A stretch of DNA of 64,000 nucleotides, taken from the NCBI GenBank assembly GCA_963976435.1, contig CAXBKQ010000005.1, positions 104,532-168,531 on the forward strand. Direction: 5' to 3'. This stretch comes from CAKZNE01 sp963976435 (GTDB taxonomy: Bacteria > Bacteroidota > Bacteroidia > Flavobacteriales > Schleiferiaceae). The notes beneath the pieces were generated by a model. It ran no database searches. It was given only the letters and a program-made list of their open reading frames with translations, and was not told where the DNA came from. Shown piece after piece: positions 18,661-26,598 of this stretch (its first letter is position 1; every line of letters begins with the position of its first letter). The translations under genes and the position numbers were made by a program.

Positions 18661-19851
18661 TTATGCCGTTTTAACTTTTAATCTTTTCTTACGTCTTTTC
18701 ACATTGCCCTCTACAACATAATGGTCAATTAAAGGAGCCATAACATTCATAAATAGGATGGCCATCATTACCCCTTCTGGATAGGCTGGGTTGAACACCC
18801 TGATGAGGATACACAACATACCTGTAAGGAATCCATATATCCATTTTCCTTTGGATGTTTGAGATGCAGAAACTGGGTCAGTTGCCATAAAAACAACACC
18901 AAATGCAAAACCACCCATCATGAGATGTTCATAATAGGGAACACTCATAAACCCTTGTTGCTCTGGGCTAATCATAAAATCAGCAACACCATTAAATATC
19001 AATCCCATGGTTATTCCACCTAATACAGCGCTAAGCATAATTTTCCAACTACCAATTCCAGTATATAAGAGAATTGCAGCACCAATTAGAATGGCCAAAG
19101 TGGAAGTTTCACCAATAGAACCAGGAATGGTTCCTAAAAACATATCCATGGCTTCAAATCTTGTATCACCAGTAGTAGCCAATTCACCAAGAGCAGTAGC
19201 ACCAGAGAAACCATCAGCTACAGATTGCCCTTCATTTAAAGAGGTATTAATCCAAACCTTATCACCCGACATAAAAGTTGGATATGCGAAAAAGGCAAAT
19301 GCTCTTGCTGTAAGTGCTGGGTTTAGAATATTCATTCCTGTTCCTCCAAACACCTCTTTTCCGATAATTACTGCAAAAGCAGTAGACAATGCTACCATCC
19401 AAAGAGGAATGTCTACAGGCATAATTAAAGGAATAAGCATACCTGAAACAAGAAATCCTTCATTGATTTGGTGTTTCTTCACAACGCAAAATCCAAATTC
19501 AATTCCTAGACCTACTGCATAGGACACAATCACCAATGGTAAAACCTTCATGGCACCAAAGCCAAGTTGTTCCCAAAAGCTTACACTATCATTTAATCCA
19601 AGGGCCAAATAATGTTGGTAGCCGGCATTCCACATTCCAAAAAGTAGGGCTGGAACTAGTGCCATTACAACTGTAATCATTGTTCTTTTAAGATCTATTC
19701 CATCTCTAATATGAGCCCCTGTATGGGTAGAATGACCTGGTACAAACAAGAATGTAGCAAAACCATCATAGACAGGATAAAGCTTTTCCAGCTTTCCACC
19801 TTCTTCAAAGTGAGGTTTTACACTTGCTAATAGATTTTTAAATAACTTCAT
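18661..19851 (-). CDS. nqrB: Na+-NQR subunit B (covalent FMN, riboflavin)
   Basis: A 396-residue polytopic membrane subunit. An amphipathic N-terminus is followed by about ten helices. The flavinylation motif DGFSGATALGEL marks T219 as the FMN attachment residue. The glycine-rich segments GKEVFGGTGMNILNPALTARA and FMATDPVSA are typical of the NqrB/RnfD family. NqrB carries riboflavin and forms the quinone-reduction site with NqrA, and it is a main part of the Na+ path. The lysine/arginine-rich C-terminus (KRRKKRLKVK) faces the cytoplasm. Confidence 0.98.
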   Translation of the reverse strand: MKLFKNLLASVKPHFEEGGKLEKLYPVYDGFATFLFVPGHSTHTGAHIRDGIDLKRTMITVVMALVPALLFGMWNAGYQHYLALGLNDSVSFWEQLGFGAMKVLPLVIVSYAVGLGIEFGFCVVKKHQINEGFLVSGMLIPLIMPVDIPLWMVALSTAFAVIIGKEVFGGTGMNILNPALTARAFAFFAYPTFMSGDKVWINTSLNEGQSVADGFSGATALGELATTGDTRFEAMDMFLGTIPGSIGETSTLAILIGAAILLYTGIGSWKIMLSAVLGGITMGLIFNGVADFMISPEQQGFMSVPYYEHLMMGGFAFGVVFMATDPVSASQTSKGKWIYGFLTGMLCILIRVFNPAYPEGVMMAILFMNVMAPLIDHYVVEGNVKRRKKRLKVKTA

Positions 19852-19869
19852 TTTACCTAAAATTCTTTA

Positions 19870-21225
19870 TTAATCTCCTAATTCGTTCAACATTAAATCC
19901 AAACCTTCCCTAACAGTTTCTTGTACAGGAATTTTAGAAGTACAAACTACTTCACAAAGAGCAAAATCCTCCTCTACTACTTCGTAAATACCAAGGTTTT
20001 CCATAGCTTCTAAATCGCGAACCATAATGGCTTTTAAAAGTTGAACAGGAAAAATATCAAAAGGAAACACTTTTTCATATTCTCCGGTAACTACAAAAGC
20101 TCTTTCTTCACCGTGCATTCCACTATCCAAAGCATATTTCTTATTCGGCATCATCCAAGAAAACATAGCTCTAGAAATACTAAACTTGTTTAAACCTGGA
20201 CTAATCCAACCAAAAAACTCTTCTTCATCTCCTTCGGGAATAACGGTGATCTGGCGATCGTAAAAGCCTAAATAACCATCTGAATTTATACGAGTTCCTG
20301 TAAGAACATTTCCTGAAATATATCTCAGTTTAGCATCAGAAACATTGGATGCAAGGAAGTTCTTTACCGAAGCTCCAGTGCGTGTTTTATAATACCTAGG
20401 CTTATTAACCTCAGAACCAGTAACGGCTATATTAATCTGGCTATCGTATTTCCCTTCAAGGAATAGTCTTCCAATGATGATAATATCTTGAGGACTAAGC
20501 GTCCAAACATATTCCCCTTTATTAATAGGGTCAATATTGTGGATTTGCACCCCTACATTCCCAGCTGGATGTGGTCCATTGAATTTTTTTATTTCCACGC
20601 CTTTACAGGAAGTGAAAACAGAACTCGGATTGGTTTTAGCATCAACACCCAAATAAACTTTCCCTTCGGTCAATTTTCGGATAGCATCAATTCCAGTTTG
20701 AAATTCTTTGTCCATCCCATGCACTACAAAATCCATATCTGGAGAGATAGGGCTTGTATCAAAACAAGAAATAAAAATTGCTTTTGGGCTCCTTTCCGGA
20801 TTGGCAACAATATTATAAGGACGTTGTTTGATAAGAGGCCAGCAACCCGAATTTAGTAATTTGTCTTTTACAGCTTCAGCATCCAATGAATTGGGATCTG
20901 CTTTTCCGAAATCAACAAATTTCACTTCTTTATCCGCAAGAATGCGAATGGCTACTAATCTTCTTTTTTCACCACGAACAATCTCCGTAATCTCACCACT
21001 TACTGGGGCACAGATTTTTACGGATTCCTTGTTTTTGTCGAAAAGAATTGGGCTTCCAGCTTTTACTTCGTCTCCTTCTTTTACAAGAAGTTTTGCTTTA
21101 AAACCATTAAAATCACTAGGTTTAATGGCGAACGAGTCGGCTTGGTCTACGGTAGCATAAATTTGTTCGGCTTGGCCAACAAGTTTTATATCTACTCCGC
21201 GTTTAATTTTAATAAGGTCTGACAT
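19870..21225 (-). CDS. nqrA: Na+-NQR subunit A
   Basis: A 451-residue soluble cytoplasmic subunit and first gene of the operon. The N-terminus MSDLIKIKRGVDIKLVG and an early biotinyl/lipoyl-like segment (LLVKEGDEVKAGSPI) are typical, as is the central FTSCKGVEIKKFNGPHPAGNVG region. The frame is open further up to a TTG at 21267, but the ATG at 21225 matches the family N-terminus. A promoter-like box at 21265-21272 also overlaps that TTG, which argues against the longer form. NqrA contributes to quinone binding together with NqrB. Confidence 0.97.
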   Translation of the reverse strand: MSDLIKIKRGVDIKLVGQAEQIYATVDQADSFAIKPSDFNGFKAKLLVKEGDEVKAGSPILFDKNKESVKICAPVSGEITEIVRGEKRRLVAIRILADKEVKFVDFGKADPNSLDAEAVKDKLLNSGCWPLIKQRPYNIVANPERSPKAIFISCFDTSPISPDMDFVVHGMDKEFQTGIDAIRKLTEGKVYLGVDAKTNPSSVFTSCKGVEIKKFNGPHPAGNVGVQIHNIDPINKGEYVWTLSPQDIIIIGRLFLEGKYDSQINIAVTGSEVNKPRYYKTRTGASVKNFLASNVSDAKLRYISGNVLTGTRINSDGYLGFYDRQITVIPEGDEEEFFGWISPGLNKFSISRAMFSWMMPNKKYALDSGMHGEERAFVVTGEYEKVFPFDIFPVQLLKAIMVRDLEAMENLGIYEVVEEDFALCEVVCTSKIPVQETVREGLDLMLNELGD

Positions 21226-21264
21226 GTCAGCAGAATCAAATAAAATTCTATCTTGAATTGGCGG

Positions 21265-21272
21265 CAAAAGTA
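21265..21272 (-). promoter_or_regulatory. Likely nqr operon promoter, -7 box
   Basis: On the minus strand these bases read TACTTTTG, an exact TAnnTTTG match, 39 bp before the nqrA ATG. The upstream -33 region is poor (only TTTA nearby). The box sits in the 175-bp gap between nqrA and the divergent plug-protein gene. Confidence 0.45.
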
Positions 21273-21400
21273 AAAACCATATGGCTTAAACTCTTACCAG
21301 AATCTGATTTAGAACTATTCTAAACAGGCTGCAAATTTACTTATAAAAAGTTTAAAAATCCTCTTATTTTAGATTTCTCATTCACAAAACATTTTATCCT

Positions 21401-22684
21401 TTGAAACTTATCTTTTTTTCAATTTTTACAATTATAAGCATCTGTTTATCAGCACAAAATGATTCTTATTACGAAAAACCCGTTTTGCGATACGAAGATT
21501 ATATTTATCAAGAAGGCATAAAAACAATCCGTTTTCACCCTTCTGATGATCCATTAGCCATGCCAATGATCAGGCTTTTTTCTGCTGAAAGACTTCTTTT
21601 AAGTTTTGATGACCTCTATGAAGACTTTGTAAATTACAGCTATACCGTAATACATTGTGATGCAAATTGGAAGGCTTCTGGTTTAATGAAATCGGATTAT
21701 TTAAACAATTTTCAGAACTACTATATAAATGATTACGACTATTCTCTAAATGCATTAGTTCCTTACACCAACTATAAATTAAGTATACCTAATCAGGATT
21801 TGAGTTTTACCAAATCTGGAAATTATATTCTTAAAGTTTACAGAGATGACAATGAGGAGAATATTGTATTTACAAGAAGGTTTATGGTTTATGAAAGTAT
21901 GGTCTCCGCTTCAGGAACAATTAGGAGAGCTACTCAGGTGGATAAAATGAATAGCCACCAAGAAGTAGATTTTATAATTAATCATTCTGGATATGTGATT
22001 CAGCAGCCCTTTCGCGATTTAAATGTAGTATTGCTGCAAAACCAAAGATGGGATAATGCCATTAGCAACCTTAAACCCCAATTTATCCAAAATGCTAAGC
22101 TCACTTATAATTACGACGATGAAAACACCTTTGAGGGATTAAATGAATTTCGAAGCTTTGACACCAAAAATTTACAAACCCTTTCTCAAAATATTAGGAG
22201 GATTAATATGGACAGCTTATATCATGCTTATATAAGAGCAGAAGCTCCCCGTTTAATTAGTAAATATGCGGTACAATTTGATATAAATGGTCAATATGTT
22301 GTAAGAAGATTAGATGCCGGCGATTCTGATTTGGAGGCAGATTATGTAGATGTAAACTTTCTTTTAGCCCATCCACAGCCCTATGAGGAAGGCGATGTAT
22401 ATTTATTTGGGAAATTTAGCGATTGGAAACTTTTGCCTGAATACAAACTGAGCTATGATTATGCCAGAGGAGCATATATTGGTAACTTTAAATTGAAACA
22501 AGGCTTTTATAATTATAGTTATGCCATAGGAGTGGACTCTGGAAAAATAGATTTAGAAACCGTAGAAGGTAGTCATTGGGAAACCGAAAACGATTATCAA
22601 ATTTTAATCTATAATAGAGAGGTTGGATCTCGCTACGACCGACTAATAGGCATTGGGGAGCTGAGCTCCGAAGATCTTTACTAA
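21401..22684 (+). CDS. Type IX secretion plug protein (DUF5103 family)
   Basis: A 427-residue exported protein (signal MKLIFFSIFTIISICLSAQ). It matches the DUF5103 family, which includes the Plug protein that closes the periplasmic side of the SprA translocon in the T9SS of Flavobacterium. Recognisable segments are EKPVLRYEDYIYQEGIKTI near the start, VIHCDANW, and the C-terminal early-set domain PYEEGDVYLFGKFSDW. No ATG is in position; the TTG at 21401 fits exactly at the signal peptide start and is the likely start codon. This fits with the T9SS cargo peptidase at 4340. Confidence 0.85.
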   Translation: MKLIFFSIFTIISICLSAQNDSYYEKPVLRYEDYIYQEGIKTIRFHPSDDPLAMPMIRLFSAERLLLSFDDLYEDFVNYSYTVIHCDANWKASGLMKSDYLNNFQNYYINDYDYSLNALVPYTNYKLSIPNQDLSFTKSGNYILKVYRDDNEENIVFTRRFMVYESMVSASGTIRRATQVDKMNSHQEVDFIINHSGYVIQQPFRDLNVVLLQNQRWDNAISNLKPQFIQNAKLTYNYDDENTFEGLNEFRSFDTKNLQTLSQNIRRINMDSLYHAYIRAEAPRLISKYAVQFDINGQYVVRRLDAGDSDLEADYVDVNFLLAHPQPYEEGDVYLFGKFSDWKLLPEYKLSYDYARGAYIGNFKLKQGFYNYSYAIGVDSGKIDLETVEGSHWETENDYQILIYNREVGSRYDRLIGIGELSSEDLY

Positions 22685-22691
22685 AACCTAT

Positions 22692-23648
22692 ATGGGTAGA
22701 AAAATTATTAAATCCTCATCATGTATAAACTGTAAAACCGAACTTTCGGGTGAAAACTATTGTCCAAACTGTGGACAAATAAACGATATTAAAAGACCCA
22801 GTCTTATTTCCTTTATCATTGAAAGTTTGGGTAATTTCTTTGCTTTTGACAGTAAATTTTTCAGAACCATAGGACATTTGTTTTGGAGACCGGGAAAAGT
22901 TGCCTTGGAATATGTTGATGGAAAAAGAACTAAGTGGATGAAACCAGTGAGGCTCTACTTTTTATCCTCCCTATTATTTCTCTTTCTTGGTGGTATTAAT
23001 AATGAAGATAGTATTGTGCAGGTGCAAGGCTTAAACCGGCAAGAACTCCCAGAAGCTGTACCTGAAGAAATTGCCGAGAACTTAAAAGATAGCACAGACT
23101 TAATGGCCTGGAAAGATGAAAATGGAATCCAGAAAATTTACAGCTACCTCGAATCTCATCCTGATGCAAATATTGACAGCGCCTTTGTGGAAATGGAATT
23201 AAGGCAAAGCTGGTGGAATCTCTTCCTTTTCAAACAATTTAAAAAACAGTTCTCCATGAAGGAAGGAGAGTTTTCCCGATTTTTGGAAACCAAAGCCTTT
23301 TGGATTTTGTTTTTATTCCTTCCTATTTTCTCCTTCTTTTTAAAATTGGTTTATAATAGCAAAGACATCTATTATCTAGAACATCTTTATTTTGCATTTT
23401 ATACCCAAAGTGCCTTTTTTCTAATTCTTAGTCTTACGAATATTAATAAGCTGTCTATCGGTATCCCAATGTTCAACACTTTAAGTCTTATTGGGTTTGC
23501 TCTGTATTTATTTTTGGCCATGCGAAATTTTTATCAGCAAGGAATCGGCAAAACTATATTGAAGTATATTATTATCAACCTTGCATTTATTATCATAGGT
23601 TTTTTCTTTTTTCTAATCACCTTAATAATTGGATATATAGCCTTTTAA
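22692..23648 (+). CDS. DUF3667 membrane protein with zinc ribbon
   Basis: A 318-residue protein. The N-terminus holds a zinc ribbon with two CxxC pairs (CINC and CPNCGQ, residues 11-27). The family segment FAFDSKFFRTIGHLFWRPGKVALEYVDGKR follows, and then about five membrane helices (one near residue 95, the rest after residue 200). DUF3667 is a common Bacteroidota membrane family without known function. The gene starts 7 bp after the plug gene, and its stop overlaps the next ATG (TAATG), so all three genes are probably co-transcribed. Confidence 0.85.
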   Translation: MGRKIIKSSSCINCKTELSGENYCPNCGQINDIKRPSLISFIIESLGNFFAFDSKFFRTIGHLFWRPGKVALEYVDGKRTKWMKPVRLYFLSSLLFLFLGGINNEDSIVQVQGLNRQELPEAVPEEIAENLKDSTDLMAWKDENGIQKIYSYLESHPDANIDSAFVEMELRQSWWNLFLFKQFKKQFSMKEGEFSRFLETKAFWILFLFLPIFSFFLKLVYNSKDIYYLEHLYFAFYTQSAFFLILSLTNINKLSIGIPMFNTLSLIGFALYLFLAMRNFYQQGIGKTILKYIIINLAFIIIGFFFFLITLIIGYIAF

Positions 23649-24607
23649 TGGAGACTACAATTGGAATCGATATTTCGAAAGCCCTAGATTTATTAAGCAA
23701 TGGAGAGCTAGTGGCTATTCCTACCGAAACGGTTTATGGATTGGCGGCTAATATTGAATTTGAAAGAGCTGTGGCTAAAATTTTTGAGGTAAAAAACAGA
23801 CCCACTTTTGATCCCTTAATCGTTCATTTATATGATAAGTCGGAATTGGAAAAATATTGCCATTCTATAGCCCCTGAGTTTGAAACCCTTTATGAGGCCT
23901 TTTGCCCTGGACCACTAACCTTTATTCTTCCGAAAAGAAAAAATATTAGCGATCTCATTACGGCTGGTCAGGATAGCATAGGAATAAGATTCCCAAAACA
24001 CACCCTTACCCGTGATTTATTGAAAAAGGGAAAATTTGCTTTAGCAGCCCCTAGTGCAAATCCATTTGGATATGTAAGTCCTACATCCGCAAACCATGTT
24101 GCCCATCAATTAGGAGCTAAAATTCCCTATATTTTAAATGGTGGTGAATGTGAAGTAGGCTTGGAATCTACCATTATCGATTTAAGCAGAAAAAAGATTT
24201 CCGTTTTGCGCCTTGGAGGATTAAGTTTAGAGGAAATTGAAAGCGTTTTGGGATTCAAAGTTGAGGCAAATAAAACCTCTTCTAGCAATCCAAAAGCACC
24301 GGGAATGTTAAGTTCCCATTATTCTCCTTCCAAAAAAATTATCTTCAACGAGGAAATAAATTTTAAGGAACATGAAGATCTATCGAAAATAGGGGCCATC
24401 CGTTTTCACACACCGACTTCAGCTTTAGTAGCTGAAAATCAATGGGTATTATCAGAAAAGGCAGATCTAAACGAGGCTGCAAGATTATTGTTTAAGGTTT
24501 TACGAGAGACGGACTCTACTGATTTGAAGCTTATTTATGCCCAAAAATTTCCGGAAGAAGGATTGGGAAGAGCCATCAACGACCGATTGAAAAGAGCAGC
24601 ATACTAA
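23648..24607 (+). CDS. L-threonylcarbamoyladenylate synthase (Sua5 type)
   Basis: A 319-residue enzyme that makes threonylcarbamoyl-AMP from threonine, bicarbonate and ATP for the t6A37 modification of ANN-decoding tRNAs. The YrdC domain (residues 1-200) has IPTETVYGLAANI, PLIVHLY, GPLTFIL and SANPFGYVSPTSA. A linker with APGMLSSHYSP leads into a C-terminal Sua5 domain (about residues 225-319), so this is the long Sua5 type rather than short TsaC. The start overlaps the DUF3667 stop by one base. Confidence 0.94.
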   Translation: METTIGIDISKALDLLSNGELVAIPTETVYGLAANIEFERAVAKIFEVKNRPTFDPLIVHLYDKSELEKYCHSIAPEFETLYEAFCPGPLTFILPKRKNISDLITAGQDSIGIRFPKHTLTRDLLKKGKFALAAPSANPFGYVSPTSANHVAHQLGAKIPYILNGGECEVGLESTIIDLSRKKISVLRLGGLSLEEIESVLGFKVEANKTSSSNPKAPGMLSSHYSPSKKIIFNEEINFKEHEDLSKIGAIRFHTPTSALVAENQWVLSEKADLNEAARLLFKVLRETDSTDLKLIYAQKFPEEGLGRAINDRLKRAAY

Positions 24608-24775
24608 TTAACAACTCAAAGGGCAATTTTTGCAATGCTTAGACTTTTTATACTTCTTGCAGCACTTCTTTTTAGTCTTCTTTTTCTTTTTATCCTTGAA
24701 CAGTAAGGGCAAGTCAGAATCTAGACTTGAATAAGAAACATGGCATTTTTTTGAAAAATTAATTTCCTCCCTCAC
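24608..24775 (-). CDS. Tiny Cys/Lys-rich protein of unknown function
   Basis: A 55-residue reading frame from the GTG at 24775, or 62 residues from the TTG at 24796. The C-terminal half is a basic run, KDKKKKKTKKKCCKKYKKS, followed by KHCKNCPLSC, with cysteines at 38, 39, 48, 51 and 55. Similar short lysine-rich CCKKY...CKxCP tails occur in small Bacteroidota proteins as far as I recall; I know no function. The GTG start is preferred because a TAGTTTTG promoter-like box (24794-24801) covers the TTG. The stop directly abuts the convergent Sua5 gene. Metal or nucleic-acid binding is conceivable from composition only. Confidence 0.55.
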   Translation of the reverse strand: MREEINFSKKCHVSYSSLDSDLPLLFKDKKKKKTKKKCCKKYKKSKHCKNCPLSC

Positions 24776-24793
24776 AAGACTAATTTTGAAGGG

Positions 24794-24801
24794 CAAAACT
24801 A
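24794..24801 (-). promoter_or_regulatory. Possible promoter of the Cys/Lys-rich mini-gene, -7 box
   Basis: On the minus strand the sequence TAGTTTTG is an exact TAnnTTTG match, 18 bp before the GTG start at 24775. The flank upstream is very AT-rich and shows no clear -33 box. Confidence 0.38.
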
Positions 24802-24853
24802 GCTTATTTTTATTTAATATAAATAAGAATAAAGAAAATTAACTTTGGGAATT

Positions 24854-25585
24854 TTACACTTTTTTTCGCAGTTCAAAGTTTTGACCGAGGTATACTCTTC
24901 TTACGGTTTCATCATTGGCCAATTCCTCTGCAGTTCCTGATTTTAGGATTTTACCTTCAAACATCAGGTAGGTTCTATCGGTAATTGCCAAGGTTTCCTG
25001 AACATTATGGTCGGTAATTAGAATTCCAATATTCTTGTCCTTTAGCGAGGAAACTATTCCTTGAATATCCTCAACGGCAATGGGGTCTACCCCGGCAAAA
25101 GGTTCATCTAATAAAATAAAGTTAGGATTAACAGCCAGGGCTCTAGCGATTTCGGTTCTTCTCCTTTCTCCTCCTGAAAGCAGGTCACCTCTATTTTTTC
25201 GGATATGCTGAAGGCTAAATTCATCCAATAATTCCTCAAGCCTTCTTTTCTGTTCTGTTTTGGAAATGTCTAGCATCTCCAAAACTCCCTTAATATTTTG
25301 CTCAACGCTTAGTTTTCTAAAAACCGATGCCTCTTGTGCCAAATAGCCAATCCCATTTTGTGCTCTCTTATACATGGGGAATTTTGTAATCTCCTTATTG
25401 TCTAGGAATACATTTCCTTCATTGGGTTTTATTAATCCAACTACCATATAAAATGAGGTGGTTTTTCCTGCCCCATTGGGTCCTAGCAGGCCTACAATTT
25501 CTCCTTGGCTAACTTCAAAACTCACCCCTTTAACAACGGTTCTACTGCCGTATTTCTTAACAATATTGTCTGCTCTTAATTTCAT
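24854..25585 (-). CDS. lptB: LPS export ABC transporter ATP-binding protein LptB
   Basis: A 243-residue ABC ATPase that powers extraction of lipopolysaccharide from the inner membrane with LptF/G and LptC. Walker A is GPNGAGKTTSFYM, the Q-loop segment YLAQEASVFRKLSVEQNI is LptB-typical, the signature is LLSGGERRRTEIARAL, and Walker B is FILLDEPFAGVDPIAVEDIQ with the switch histidine in ITDHNVQ. These distinguish it from generic ABC ATPases. Partner permeases are not in this window. Confidence 0.96.
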   Translation of the reverse strand: MKLRADNIVKKYGSRTVVKGVSFEVSQGEIVGLLGPNGAGKTTSFYMVVGLIKPNEGNVFLDNKEITKFPMYKRAQNGIGYLAQEASVFRKLSVEQNIKGVLEMLDISKTEQKRRLEELLDEFSLQHIRKNRGDLLSGGERRRTEIARALAVNPNFILLDEPFAGVDPIAVEDIQGIVSSLKDKNIGILITDHNVQETLAITDRTYLMFEGKILKSGTAEELANDETVRRVYLGQNFELRKKV

Positions 25586-25624
25586 AGCTTAGATTTTGTG
25601 GGGCTAAAATCAATTATAGTACCC

Positions 25625-26455
25625 TTATTTAGATTGAAGAGCAATTTCCTTTTTTCGATTGTTTTTAACCACACGAGCGCAAATTTTAATACTTATTTCA
25701 TAAAGCACCAAGATAGGCATAGAAACCAATACTTGGCTTGCCAAATCTGGAGGAGTAATAACTGCCGATAAGATGAGGGTTACTACGAAAGCATGTCTTC
25801 TATAGGTTCGCATCCAACTTGGGGTGAGCATACCAACTTTGGCTAGGAAATAAACAATTATTGGCAGTTCAAAAACCAATCCTGTAGATAGGGTAATCAT
25901 GGAAACCATGGTGATATAGGAGTTTAAATCAATCAAATTTTCTACCTCAGCAGAAATGGTATAGGTTCCAAGGAACTGCACAGATAAAGGTGTGATAAGA
26001 TAATAGCCAAAAAGAATTCCCATTAGAAATAAAAGGGAGGAGAAGAAAATCACTCCTGTAGAATACTTCCTTTCCGAAGATTTTAGGCCAGGTTTAATAA
26101 ATCTCCAAACTTCAAATAGCACATAAGGAAAAGCCAAAATAAATCCAGCAATTAAAGACACCCAAATATGAGTAGCAAATTGACCGGCCATTTTGGTGTT
26201 CAAAATTTCAAAAGGCATTTTATCCAAGCAAAAGATCTCTTGGATACCGAGTGACCTGGATAATTGGCAGAAAAACTCATAGGTTGGAAAACCCGCCTGC
26301 TTAGGTCCAAAGATGATCACATCAAAGAGAATTTCATTTCCAATAAAACAAACAATTGCAAAAGCTAAAATTGCAATGGTAGAACGAACCAAATGCCATC
26401 TTAATACCTCCAAATGTTGCAGGAAAGACATTTCCTCACTTTTTTTGTTTGCCAT
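25625..26455 (-). CDS. tatC: Twin-arginine translocase subunit TatC
   Basis: A 276-residue polytopic membrane protein with six helices, the receptor for twin-arginine signal peptides. The conserved N-terminal segment MSFLQHLEVLRWHLVRS and the central FVLPIIVYFLAKVG-like region (FELPIIVYFLAKVGMLTP) are present. The frame is open for another 28 codons upstream, but MANKKSEEMSFLQHLEELR-type N-termini are the norm, so the ATG at 26455 was chosen. It sits 39 bp upstream of lptB on the same strand, a pairing often seen in Bacteroidota. Confidence 0.95.
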   Translation of the reverse strand: MANKKSEEMSFLQHLEVLRWHLVRSTIAILAFAIVCFIGNEILFDVIIFGPKQAGFPTYEFFCQLSRSLGIQEIFCLDKMPFEILNTKMAGQFATHIWVSLIAGFILAFPYVLFEVWRFIKPGLKSSERKYSTGVIFFSSLLFLMGILFGYYLITPLSVQFLGTYTISAEVENLIDLNSYITMVSMITLSTGLVFELPIIVYFLAKVGMLTPSWMRTYRRHAFVVTLILSAVITPPDLASQVLVSMPILVLYEISIKICARVVKNNRKKEIALQSK

Positions 26456-26598
26456 TGCTAATAGTTTTCTTTTTTTGCCAAATGTTTGGCAAAGGAAAAA
26501 AACTTTTAATGAAACCCACTCATACAGAAGGCTAAACAATATTTTTTTTATTAAACCTTTGTAGTATCTTTAGAGGACGTCAATTACACAAATCGAAA

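Noticed and set aside
19007..19522. A 171-codon open frame on the plus strand
   Set aside because: It lies wholly antisense to nqrB, shows no family features, and the nqrB frame is unmistakable.
20488..21160. Two plus-strand frames of 110-122 codons
   Set aside because: Both are antisense shadows of nqrA.
21226..21267. An extension of nqrA to a TTG start
   Set aside because: The extra 14 residues do not fit the NqrA N-terminus, and the TTG lies within the promoter-like box.
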